Below, piece by piece: positions 11,701-22,226 of a stretch of 64,000 nt of DNA (its first letter is position 1; every line of letters starts with the position of its first letter). Made by a program: the position numbers and the translations under genes. Source of the DNA: Mesaphorura yosii (lineage: Eukaryota; Arthropoda; Collembola; Poduromorpha; Tullbergiidae); assembly GCA_009869945.1 (NCBI GenBank), contig WIXG01000081.1, positions 62,001-126,000 on the forward strand, written 5' to 3'. Below the pieces are notes generated by a model. That model was not told the origin of the DNA. It worked only from the letters and a program-made list of their open reading frames with translations, and made no database searches.

Positions 11701-12707
11701 TTGGCAGAGATCGGGGATTCTTCCTCTGCCTTGGAGGCAGCAAAATCTACAAGTACAACAAGGGCGGATGGGATAAAATCAAGGAGAGCATGGAGCTCAT
11801 GAACAACACGTTGGTCTATGCTGATCTGGTGGATGAACTTTACATTGCTGGAGCTAAACAATCCAGTCTAACTGCTTTGCATATTGTAAGTGGATTTTTG
11901 GAGCCTTTGTGAGACAATCGGCCGAGCCATGTAAACCGCTCAACTGTGAATGAAATCATTTCTGTCAATACTGTCAGATCGATGCTCTCGTTCTTGGATC
12001 GAAGGACATCCGGCAGGTGCCGTACAATGAAAGGTAGGAATTCCAAGCTTGATCGAATTATTTGACTCGGCTTGGACTTCAACCTTTCGTTGCCTTGTTT
12101 TAGATACGATCTGATCACAAAATACGCGGCTTCATTGAACAAAATTAGCCGAGATGATTTGGCACCGATCAAAGCAAAGCCGACGTATGAATTGACATTG
12201 TCTAACATGCAAAACTTTCTCCAGAAGTAAGAAAATCTCAACTGCATTCCAAACTTTCTTTTTGCCATTTTCTTTAATACCTTAATGAAAATTTGGAATT
12301 CTAACATGACAGATTGGCACCCCTCCGAAACAGAGGAACCGGGACTGAGCTCATTTGTCCCGTCGATTTGACACGCCCGAAAGAGGCTCACAGCATTCCA
12401 CATGGCGTTCTCTTCTTCAAAGTATTGAAGGAAAATTTTGCAGCAGTTGATTTCAGGTTCTAATAGTTTTCTAGAATGTTCTGCGCCAACTCCGACGCAT
12501 TGTATGGACGCCATTTTCTTACACAGATTCTGTCTGCAAAATCGAGTGTTTTGGCCACTTATCGGAATTGATCACACAGTTCCGGATGACATTCAAAACT
12601 ACACACCGAAGGTTGGAATCTTTAAACTGGACGATAACGGGGAGGAAAAACCGCTGGTCCACGCAACCGACATGCTTCGCCATCTGACCAACCCTTCTCA
12701 AGCATAA
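8766..12707 (+). CDS. CMTR1-family cap 2'-O-methyltransferase homologue with LOTUS-like N-terminus
   Basis: Fifteen exons in consistent phase give 865 residues: 8766-8840, 8924-9268, 9336-9455, 9599-9733, 9826-10064, 10158-10279, 10350-10468, 10555-10654, 10715-11054, 11307-11521, 11602-11885, 11978-12033, 12104-12226, 12313-12456, 12527-12707. Residues about 8-70 resemble a LOTUS/OST-HTH winged helix, where human CMTR1 has a G-patch. Residues 200-480 are the FtsJ-type RrmJ domain, with SAM loop FADVNGGPGGHAEYFLWKKK. The remainder matches the CMTR1 guanylyltransferase-like half (LQLWGIP, then FLCLGGSKIY). CMTR1 methylates the first transcribed nucleotide (cap-1). Its K-D-K catalytic set (human K239, D364, K404) reads K261, S384 (HFMIASGG) and R425 (GGHYVTRIYD) here. 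Two of the three are replaced, so methyl transfer is doubtful. An AATAAA follows at 12805. Confidence 0.9.
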
Positions 12708-12804
12708 GCGAGCAGCATATGCAGAAGATGTGGTACAGCTTGAGTTAGTTAAGATGGCTTTATCTCTATTAATATTCTTAATTACATGACGTTTATACTA
12801 ATTT

Positions 12805-12810
12805 AATAAA
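12805..12810 (+). terminator. Poly(A) signal for the CMTR1-like gene
   Basis: A canonical AATAAA lies about 100 nt after the stop codon. It is a sequence match only. Confidence 0.55.
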
Positions 12811-12917
12811 AGAAAACGGTAGGCAGAAGTTTATATGTTCGTTGTACAAATTATTAAATTATTGGATCGTACTTCATTTAAATAAAATTTTTTGGTTAAT
12901 TTTGAGTGATGTAAATA

Positions 12918-13217
12918 GATGCTTAGTTTAAGCATAGACTAAACAGCCGCATGGGAGTAGGAGTAAAACCTACGTCGAAAATTAACTCCTGCGTGTTTCA
13001 CAGTTAGTTTACACCTGGAGTTATTCAGTATGTGAGTTAAAAACCGTTTAAAATCTTACGCTACTCGAAAAAATCGAAAATTGTAAGAAAAGTGTTCTTA
13101 CTCTAAAAAATGTGTGAGAGTTAAAAAATTGGAGTTGCGTAGAGAATGGAGTAAGAATAACTCCTACGTTTCCACCTACGTCTACTCCTGCGTTAACGTC
13201 ATTTTAAACTAAGCATC
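12918..13217. mobile_element. MITE, 300 bp, TA target duplication
   Basis: Perfect 14-bp terminal inverted repeats (GATGCTTAGTTTAA at 12918-12931 and its reverse complement at 13204-13217) bound exactly 300 bp. TA dinucleotides flank both ends (12916-12917 and 13218-13219). Subterminal sequence is also partly palindromic: GGAGTAG and ACCTACGT words near the left end recur inverted near the right end. There is no open frame of note. TA duplication and short inverted repeats are typical of Tc1/mariner-related non-autonomous elements. It lies between the CMTR1-like gene and the second LOTUS-like gene. The family assignment is inferred, while the repeat structure is seen directly. Confidence 0.85.
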
Positions 13218-14019
13218 TAATATATCCGCATCTGTCTGCATCTTCACGTGTAGGAGGGCTACTCAGTTGTTTTTGCTTGAACCCTGCTGAAGTTTTGTGG
13301 CTATTCCAGTGGCGCGGCGACGAAGGGGAGACATAACCTCTGCAAAATCAGAGGACGCGACGTTTGAGACACGGACTTTGTACTAGAAAATTACGACACG
13401 ACGAAAATCATGATTCATCGCGTCACCTGTTTTGTGTTCTACCTTGGGTTGTCGTATCTTGTTTACATTTGATCACAAAGCGCTGGCTACGAATATCGAC
13501 TACTCAACGTGTACGTTCAGCTCACATGAAGTCTTCGAACGAGAGCGAGTAATTTTATTTTAGTTGTTGTTTTAGCAAACCTGATCAAGTCTGGAGTCAA
13601 AGTCAAGTATCCTTCAGCCGTCTGTGTCCTTCGCATTCTCATATCAGCTTCGGTCGGCGATCGTGATTAGTAAATTAGCGATTGCCTTGGCCACTGGGAG
13701 AACGTTTTGTATTTGCATTGCTAATCAGTAGCCCAGGTAAGTAATTCTCGTCTACTCCACGCCAGACTCCAGAAGGGACTCAAAATACTACTAGAATAGA
13801 AGTAGGCAAAGGCCAAGTCTCCGAGGTTTTGCTTTACATAACGCCTGTCTGACGACGAGAGAACTTTTCGATTTTTGTGGAACCAATAGACTCGACCCAG
13901 TAAGGTGGACACACTGGCTGGGGCTGATGTTGATTATGCTTTTGAAGGAAGAGCTTAAATATAATAGGCGCTGTTGCTGTTTTATTTATTTCAATATTAG
14001 CTACTGCTGCAACTTTACA
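13218..14019. other. Upstream region of the second LOTUS-like gene
   Basis: No coding exon is recognised. An AG-ending pyrimidine/AT tract just before 14001 could be the acceptor of a 5' UTR intron. Minus-strand open frames at 13721-14043 overlap the next gene and have no known family. Confidence 0.4.
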
Positions 14020-16079
14020 ATGGAGAGGTATGTGAACCGCCAAAACACCGCAACGCCTATGAGGGCTAGCACTGCTCCTCGTCCTGTGCCTGTCGAAATG
14101 CTCAGCTTAATTCAAAAGATCTTGCTTATGGTCAAGCCGGATGTAAGTTACAATCAACGAATGATAATATGCTTATTTGCTGCAAATGGCCCAACTGTAA
14201 TTGTTTTTTTAAGAATATAATATTGTTATTGCAGGGCATTCCAGTTGACGATCTGCCTATGTTGTATAAGCAAGCCACTGACGAAGAGCTTAACCCAAAT
14301 ACATTCGGGGCCAAAGATATGTATACATTTCTGCGAATGTCATGCTTCAAGAAGGTGGTGGACGTACGCAAACGGAAGACTGAGCATTATGTCAAAGGCT
14401 GTCCGCTTGGTTTGCCATCAATCGGTCTCCTACGCAATGAAAGGAATGAGGCAAGGCCAAGGTCAACCGCAATGGAGATAGATAACTCGCCACCACAGCC
14501 GGAACCTGCTGAAGAAGTTAATCCGCCCCTTAGAGCGGTAATGCCAGCACCAGTTCTTGAGCTGCCGCAACTAGTCAAAGCACCTCAAGAAAACTCAGAT
14601 GTGGAGCCTAAGCTTGAAAAGGAGGGGAAAAAATCGAAATATAAGCCTGATAATGTTCGGGAGGCTAAGCCAAAAATCTTTCCTTCTTCGTCCGCTGCAT
14701 GTCACGCAAGTACAAGTGCAGTGAATGCAGATAATATAGTCAAGAAAGCCATCACTGGCCCTGGCCCTGCAGCCTTGGAAGTTGACGACTCGAAAACCAA
14801 CACCTGTAGAGCGGTTGTCGTTTATGGAGAAGCTCCTCCACCAGAAGATTCGGTCCTGTTGGAGAAAGAGAAACCAAAAGCGCCGACTGCAGCCTCAAGT
14901 GTTTTGGGTGAGGCCTTGGCTGCCATTCCCGCCATTAATGCACCTCAAGCCCAAGCAGCGTCACCGGAAGATCAATCAAAGGTTGCAACAAATGGATCCG
15001 CATCCACTGTTGTCCTGGCAGGTAAAATTTGCACTTTTTCACGCAAAAGACATGAGAAACGTTCTGCACCCGCAAAATAGGAATTGGAGTTAACAGACTA
15101 ACAGCAAAGCGTCTGATGTAACTAATTCCAGAAGCCACTGCCAATTTCATGTTGAGCATGTTTAAGGAGGTTCAAGAAGGGTTTAAGTTGCAACAGGAGC
15201 AGATGGCCGCGATGGTTCAAAAAATTGAGGTAATTGGGACAGCCAGATCTTGCTCACGCCGGTACAGAGAGAAAGCACGAGATAAGAATGTAAGGAATGA
15301 GAGAAACTGTCATCTAAACTCTAAACCCTATTAATAAATCCATGCGAAAACTATTTTGATTGCAGAGGCGCAATGAAATTACCGAGTCAGACGAAGACGA
15401 GGCCGAGCCTCTTTCTCCAGGCTCTCCAGAAGCAAAGACCAAGGCGACCAAGGTCCGAAAGTCATACGAAAAGTATGAATTTTTCGTCAATGGGCAACTT
15501 TTTAAAAAGGTAATCAACCATCCTCAAATCTGCATGATAGAACCAAGAACCTTATCAATCAAACTTTGCTTTTGCTTTGTCAATGAACTGTAGAGGGCTC
15601 AGTACTACCTGGCGAAATACGGCAAGAAGGACCGAACGGACCTCGCCGGACAGAGTGGACAAAACATGTACACCTTGCACCTGAACTATCTCAATGATCC
15701 ATACTTGACTGAGAAGGAGATTCGGGGCATGTTCCCCAAAGCTATTCTGGGAATGATTGGACCATCAAAGAATGGAAGGTTGAACAAACCCAGCAAACAT
15801 CCTAACTTGAATGGAATTGATGAATCTTCGCCTTAAACTAACACTACTCCATTTTACAGAACGGCCTTCCTGAATCTTCTCTTCAAGCGCCCAAAGTATA
15901 CGATGGCGGCTCATAAATTGGCAAGAAAGGTTTTCGGGCGTGATATTTTTGTCGCTTACGGACAGACGCAACTGATTGGGATTGGCTCTCCGAAACCCCG
16001 CGTCTCGTTTGTGATCAACGAAGAAGAAAATGAAGATGATGACGCCGACGCTGCTTATGCTGATATGGATATGGATTGA
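14020..16079 (+). CDS. LOTUS/OST-HTH-like protein with possible RRM-like C-terminus
   Basis: Six exons (14020-14142, 14235-15021, 15132-15229, 15366-15509, 15594-15778, 15860-16079) give 518 residues. Residues about 25-95 look like a LOTUS/OST-HTH winged helix: a helix at VEMLSLIQKILLMVKPD, then GIPVDDLPMLYKQ, then FGAKDMYTFLRM. A long Pro/Ala/Glu-rich linker follows, then a short Gln-rich helical segment (FKEVQEGFKLQQEQMAAMVQ). The C-terminal part from MYTLHLNYL to FVAYGQ has the strand-helix-strand-strand-helix-strand order of an RRM, and the tail is very acidic. No named orthologue is recognised. LOTUS domains bind RNA or Vasa-type helicases in germ granules, and MARF1 combines them with RRMs. 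A role in RNA binding is inference. Confidence 0.75.
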
Positions 16080-16277
16080 ATTGGCGTTTATTGAATTTTA
16101 TCTCTTTACAGTGTGCATTTCTGCCTCTTCTTGCTAGTGTTAAGTTTGGTTTGGTTGTGTTCTTAAAATATTTAAAACTTTAACCGAGTTCCTCGGATTT
16201 TGGTATGCTCGAGCTTAATCAATTGTCGAGTCGACGAAAGAATTAACTATGAAGTAAGTGTCGATTCTTTAGTACGG

Positions 16278-16283
16278 AATAAA
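16278..16283 (+). terminator. Poly(A) signal for the second LOTUS-like gene
   Basis: AATAAA lies about 200 nt after the stop codon of the LOTUS-like gene and before the convergent calpain 3' end. Sequence match only. Confidence 0.5.
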
Positions 16284-16340
16284 TTTGTTTAGCCCTTCGT
16301 AGTCGTAAATTGTAGTCCTTTGCAAGTGCATTTTGCCATT

Positions 16341-18619
16341 TTAGGCGTGAACTCTCTCCACAAAGACCCTCAGAAGGTAGCTCAAGTACACGAGCGGAGT
16401 TCCTTCCGGCACCTCACTTCCTTCAATTTCCAGGCACGACACAATACAGTATTCTCCAGCCTCCACTTCAAAGCGGCGATTTATTTCGCGAAGGTAGTTG
16501 TTTATTTCATACTCGCCATTCGCATTCGTGATCTCCGTCGCGTTTTTGAAGAAGTTTGTGTCAAACTTGTCTCGTTTGTCGCCACCCGGAATCTGTTCAG
16601 TTCAAAGAAGCGATTAATATCTGCAGCACTGCTCTGCGTGCCGAATTTATTTGTAGAACGAGCATTCCCATTCCTTACTTTGAAAATCCTGAATCCGAAG
16701 AGCGGATTCATTTCATCCGGCCCACTCTTGGCGTAGTCTGAGTACATCAGCGCAACGACGATGGAAATCTTCTCCGACGGTTTGCCTCCTGCAAGACCAA
16801 AAGCAAATTTCAGTAAACATGCTTATCTTTGAGTTGGAATTGCAAGGCTGATCAAATTGATCTTCGATTACGTTTTACCTTTCAACGGCTCCACAGTCAC
16901 TTTGTGATGCGGATACTTTTCCAGATCGTCTGCAAGAGAAATTACCATTTATTTACCAGTTCTCAATAGCGCCTTGAAAATACATCTGCAAGTAATGCTA
17001 TCATTAATCTTACTCTTGTTTTCGCCACTGCCTCGAAGGGTATTGGCCCATTTACCGTCAAAAGTATTTATGTCCCACGTTTTCTGAAGCGGAGGCCCTT
17101 CATAAAACCTGTGACACCATTTCACTGTGACACTTGCATGAGACAAGGAACTGAATACAATTTGCCTCACCTGTCAAGCGTTTCCGGTGCCCAGTGACAA
17201 AAATGAGCAACGTCACATCTCGCAATAGCGTCTTCGTAAGAAATCCAAAATTCTCCATCATTCGTGCCTGCGCTAGTGTCCAGAATTCCCTCCTCCGATT
17301 TTAGCGTGCGCAAGTCCTTTGGGACAGTCGCCCAGGAGGCTTCGTCCCCATCGCTCCATTTTCCAGTCCATTCGCCATGACCCCACGGGTTTCGAAGGCG
17401 GAGCAGCAAATGTGTCCCGCCACTTTTGTTTTTCACCTCCTCAATTCGAGTTACCGAGTACGCATGACCAGGAACAATTCCATCGCCGATCTTTTTCCCC
17501 TCAGGGACCGTTTCACCTTCCTGTGCAATGTGCAATGGTTATTAAAGCAAAATGGCAATCGTGGCAAGCTAAAAACACTGTAAAAATGGCAGGAATTACT
17601 TCCGGTTCATCAACGCTGCTAATTCCAATGAACGACTTCTTCTCATACGCTTTGAGCAAAGTTTCTTTGAAATTCGGTGGAATTTCTTTGAGCTGGACCA
17701 TTTCAGCTATTCCGCCCGAGAAATTCTCCAGCGCCTCTTCTGGGTACCCGCCCTCAATCGTCTCGTATGAGCGATACATTCTAAAATTTAGGAGAGGCAG
17801 AATTATACAAGAAGCAAGAAGAAGAACAGACTCTCAACTAACTTTGCAAACGCCTTTTCAGCCAGCGGAGGCCAAAATTGGTTATTGAACGCTCCCGTAA
17901 ACAGCAATTCTACTTTCCCGTTTATTTCCACACACGGAAGGCGATCGTCGATAATCACATCCAGCCACGTGCCAGCTCGCCAAAATCTTGAAGCATTGAA
18001 AGGTCAAAGACTTCAAGACAACCTTAAAGTCATGCCGTACCGAAAGAAGAATGCTCCACAATATTCGTCGTCGTCAAATCCGTTGATGTTCTCTTCCGGG
18101 ACGACGACTCTGAAAACGTTCTTCTGTGTCGTGAGCGTGCTCATGCTCGCCAGATACCAGCAATCACCTAGTTTGCCTTGCTTAACGGCGAATCTGTTCG
18201 CTGTCTTGGGATCCATGAACGTAGGCTTCGCATTTGGGTCGGACGATGTGAGATGCACGATTTCCTGCAATCGATTTGTACCTTATCAGTCGCCGTCGCC
18301 AGTAACAAATATTTGTAAAGTTCACAAGCACTTGCATGTGGTCGCTTCCAAAATATGTTGACGTGAATTCCCATTCGCATCAAATCAATTTCCCCGATTG
18401 CGTCATTCCCAATTGGAAATTCGTAATCCTCAAATTTCTTCGATGCTTGCTTGTGTGCCTGGCGAATTCTGTCGAAATCCTGATTGTAGTCACTCCCGAC
18501 TTTATAAGCGTCGCCGCTTCCCTTTACGAGTGTTGGGAAAAGAAATTGGATTGACTGTTATAAATTTTGACTTCCGGAGTCCAGAATCAGAATCTTACGC
18601 CTTTGTATCTCTCCGACAT
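16341..18619 (-). CDS. Calpain cysteine protease without penta-EF-hand
   Basis: Ten exons on the minus strand (18619-18599, 18521-18336, 18264-18041, 17986-17843, 17780-17600, 17520-17171, 17108-17014, 16929-16879, 16788-16679, 16592-16341) give 537 residues. The catalytic triad is present: Cys104 in QGKLGDCWYLAS, His271 in PGHAYSVT and Asn296 in LRNPWGHGEW. After the papain-like core comes a C2-like (calpain large subunit domain III) region of about 175 residues. It ends in YLLRVFVERV with no penta-EF-hand, so this is an atypical or short calpain. Calpains are calcium-activated cytosolic proteases acting in limited proteolysis. The second intron begins GCAAGT rather than GT, a GC-AG intron. 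That choice restores the conserved WKRP-H-E block in frame. The 3' end faces the LOTUS-like gene. Confidence 0.92.
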
Positions 18620-18972
18620 CGTCAGTTGTCAATTCCAGTGCAGTCAGAATCTTGGATCGTTGAGGATTACTGACTTGATGCAAGACGAGGTGTATTTAAA
18701 TTTTCTAGCAACGAAGCTAATTGATACATGAAACATAATTGTGGTTTTGGCTCCATTAATCACTTTTGTGGTTTTCAACGTGGTTACTAATCATAACTTC
18801 GAAGTTGAGAATTTTTTGCTTTCGCGAATCAGAATTGCAATTTTTATTTTACATTTGCATAAAATTAAAGGAATGAGACAAGTTATCAAATGCACTTATT
18901 CTGGCTTACCCTATCTCTTAAAAGCTAAAGCACATGATGGGGTAGTTACAGCTAACGAACTAATGCACAATA
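18620..18972. other. Spacer between EMC4 3' end and calpain start
   Basis: About 350 bp separates the two minus-strand genes. It should hold the EMC4 3' UTR and the calpain promoter. No further exon is recognised. Confidence 0.5.
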
Positions 18973-19751
18973 CTAAAGTAAAGACATTCCTCCACCGTAA
19001 AACTCGACCCTCTCTTGAGGTTCCACAAAAGCTAGCCAATCCGAAGTGTGCGTTGGAAGTAGGCCCATTGACTGACATTTGTACAGTGCGATTCCAAGAT
19101 TCACCAAATTCCCAAGACAGTAGGCTAACTTCTGCACAGCTGAATGACTTCCCTCAATCATCTTGAACGCGGACGACATAGAAAGTAAAGCCTTAATTGG
19201 GCGCATAAACAGCATGCCGACCATCATAATTGGGAAGATTGAGATGGAATTGCCAGCCATGTACATCAGGAACAAATTCATGGGCACCTGCAAAATTAAT
19301 TAGGAATTGAATTAATTCTAATTTACTCTAGAGTAAATCAAAACGGGATCGTTTGACGGTTGTTAACACAAAAACGAACCTGTTTAACGGGTCCTAAGGC
19401 AAAATCCCACGATCTTTTCACGATAAGTGCGGGGTCGACGTCACGGGACACTTCAACGTGGTGGTGGGTCACATTTGTGGCTGCGAATCCAGGCGGATTG
19501 AATACTTCACCGGTCCTTTGCCTAAGATTCAGAATAAATCAGTGTCACTACATGTCTGCTGGACTAATTGACTCATAATTCAAGAAAAAGAGACATCGCT
19601 GCTTATCATCAATCGTGGCACTAATTTGAATCTATAATTAATTAATTAATGTTGATTTGCGATTGTGATCTTACTTTTGGGTGTAATCCAGTGTCCATTT
19701 GAATTTCTTCCCAACTACACCTTTATCTTTGACACCGACTGGACCGGACAT
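18973..19751 (-). CDS. EMC4: ER membrane protein complex subunit 4
   Basis: Three exons (19751-19675, 19521-19380, 19287-18973) give 177 residues, close to the 183 of the human protein. Near-identical blocks include [29 protein letters not shown] and [19 protein letters not shown], which are diagnostic of EMC4 (TMEM85). Two membrane segments are visible, around [14 protein letters not shown] and [20 protein letters not shown]4 is part of the nine-subunit EMC insertase, which places weakly hydrophobic and tail-anchored helices into the ER membrane. EMC4 lines the cytosolic vestibule that receives substrates. The gene runs head-to-head with QTRT2, with 468 bp between starts. Confidence 0.97.
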
Positions 19752-20219
19752 CTTATTAAGCTTGCGAGACGTAGAATCTCCCTAATTTACTGAATTTAAA
19801 TTAATTTATTGCAGTACACAGAGGCAAATAATCAGTTTCGTCAAGATGCCAAGGCTTTTCAACGAACTGATTCAACACTTTTAGCTGCTGCTTGCGTGAA
19901 TGCGCAATCATTACAAGTAAAGTTTCAATCTCCTGTGCCGTTGAAAGGATAGAAAACTTTCCTTGACACGAAATGCGAATTAAACAGTTTTTAACGCACA
20001 GCGCCGTATTGTTGAAAGAACTAAATCCACGTGCGAATTAAATTATTTGGAAATTGAGTCTAGAATTGTGACTTTTGTGAATGCTTGCTATTTGGGGTCA
20101 TGGAGTCAAATCAAGTTGACAATCTCGTAAGTTCTATCTTTTGATAGCTGATTCGTTGTATTACAACACAAAAAACACCGGCTTCAGCACGAGTGCATTG
20201 TTCTGAATCCGTCCGTGAC
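19752..20219. promoter_or_regulatory. Divergent promoter region, EMC4/QTRT2
   Basis: A 468-bp gap lies between the head-to-head starts of EMC4 (minus) and QTRT2 (plus), so it must hold both promoters. A short ATG frame at 20100 runs to GTAAGT after nine codons and could belong to an upstream QTRT2 exon, but no acceptor keeps that frame open. Confidence 0.5.
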
Positions 20220-22037
20220 ATGAGACAATTGTTGTCTCGAGTAAGTCAAACCATTCCAAAAACCTGCAGTGCACCAGTATTTTCGTCAGGCATGTCAAAG
20301 CCGGTGCCATTGACACAATTGACACGAGCGGATACACCAAAAGAAAGTCCGAAAATGGAATTCACGCTAACACAAAAGGACGACCTGAGCCAGGCACGCT
20401 TGTGTCAGCTGGAGATACGTGAATCTGTGCTCGAAAATGGTGCTACTAGTAGCGACGTCGAATGCCAAGCTAAAACTTACCAAACGCCGATGTTTTTCAT
20501 TCACACCATCGTAAGTAAATTTACAAAGAATTAAAAGCTTCCTTATTAGCAAAGTTAGAGACTGCCACTGATGACTGCAATATTGTAACTTTAATTGTGT
20601 GTACAGGCCGGCAGCATTCCACACATTACTTCAGAAGTCCTGGACATTATGCTAGGTTCAAAGCCTTCGCCACCGATCCTGATTTCCATTGACTCTATAA
20701 ACATGGTCGTTGACTGCGTCGGACCTGCCAGGACGGGGCTGGCCAAATTCGTCGGGCTTCCTGTACGCGTTCTTAACAAACGCCGTACTGTATGACAATT
20801 TTTCAGAATTCATGGTCGTCATGTCTTTCTAATTTTTTTAGTCGTGCTCTACGATGCTGATCGTCAACAATCCATTAACTACATTGCCTCCCAACTACAA
20901 CGACAAACTGGGCACCTCCATTTGGTCAAGATTTGGACGCCACACGTTAACAATCGCTAAGTACAACAAAATAATCCAAGACCTGAAGCCAAATTTGTAT
21001 CAAATCATGAGCGATTACGACGTCTCAAAAGACAGCACGAAGAAAAGGACGAAGAAGTCGACAGAGAGAAATGTGGATTACATGGAGAAACATTTCGCGT
21101 CAATGAAGGAAGCGGGGGTGGCAGGCTCACACTCGGCGTACGCTACAATCGAATTCAATTGGTTTCTTGTGGACGCGATGGAGAGTTCGAAGGCCCTCTT
21201 TAAAATGTTGGAAAGCAGGGACAGGATAGCAGGATTCTTTATAAATGGTGTGGCGGAGCATTTCAAGGGCCAAAACCAAGAAGGCGAAGAAGGCAGTGCA
21301 CAGGCGCTCCAGACGTTATCCACAATTTTGTCCAAATTACCAGAAGACAAGCCGAAATTCATTCCTGGCCCTTTTGAACTGCCAAGTATTGTAGAACTCG
21401 TGAAGCTGGGCGTGGATCAGTTTGACTCGTCATTCATCACGCAGTTGACGGATAAAGGACAAGCCCTTCATCTTCGGTTTGACGCTTCACTTCAAGAAAA
21501 TGGGTATTCGAATCAAGTTCCAGTTCCAACGGAAGCACTGATAGCAAATAATGATAACGACGAGACATTGAATTTGGATAGAAAAAACGACGAAGCCGAC
21601 GCCGATAGAAGCTTGCAAGTTTTGGATTTGAACGAGAAAAGGTAAAAAGATTCCTGTTGTAACGTCAACTGAGCTTGTAATTTGTTAACTTTAATCTTTC
21701 GATTCTACACAGATATTTAGACGACTTTCGACCAATTTCCGACACCTGCTTGTGCTACACGTGCCGAAAGTATTCCCGATCATACATTCATCATTTGCTG
21801 GTGACGGGAGAATTGCTCGCCATGGTTCTTTTGATGGGGTAGGACAAAGACTAAAAGCTTTGTGCCGACTTTATTCGTCTTCGTGATTTGTGAGAATTAC
21901 AAAATTAAAATCCTTAATTATACTGGATTGGATTTCTTTCTAGACACAACCTGTTTTCCTTCGATCGCCTCTTCCAAGCGATACGAACGTGCCTGGAAAC
22001 AAGTCGGAGCCCGGACAAGCTGCTTGAATCCCTGTGA
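20220..22037 (+). CDS. QTRT2: Queuine tRNA-ribosyltransferase accessory subunit 2
   Basis: Five exons (20220-20510, 20607-20762, 20842-21641, 21713-21838, 21944-22037) give up to 488 residues. The zinc site CLCYTC-x7[12 protein letters not shown] and preceding DDFRPI match the TGT family, and the sequence follows vertebrate QTRT2 (QTRTD1) rather than the catalytic QTRT1. QTRT2 pairs with QTRT1 to exchange guanine 34 for queuine in GUN-anticodon tRNAs, at the mitochondrial surface in mammals. The vertebrate start aligns with Met at 20356 (MEFTLTQKD). Two earlier in-frame ATGs (20220 and 20291) add up to 45 residues rich in Arg, Ser and Thr that look like a mitochondrial targeting sequence. The upstream start is kept for that reason. 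AATAAA is at 22162. Confidence 0.93.
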
Positions 22038-22161
22038 CTGACGCATATACGAACATAAAATGTAACAGTCTTATCGAGAATCGTGTGCTTGTGCTCAGGT
22101 ATAAAAACTCTAATTTAACACAGTCAGTCAACAACTTTGTAATTATTCTAATCATTTGCTT

Positions 22162-22167
22162 AATAAA
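22162..22167 (+). terminator. Poly(A) signal for QTRT2
   Basis: AATAAA lies 125 nt beyond the QTRT2 stop, within the 189-bp gap to the convergent BPNT2 stop codon. The two transcripts probably overlap at their 3' ends. Confidence 0.6.
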
Positions 22168-22226
22168 ATGACTATAAAATGAATTTGGGATGACAAGCGG
22201 GTGAGGAAGAATGAAGTGTCATGCGA

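Noticed and set aside
20100-20147. Short ATG frame followed by GTAAGT upstream of QTRT2
   Set aside because: The only acceptor that keeps the frame would make a 21-nt intron, too short for spliceosomal removal.
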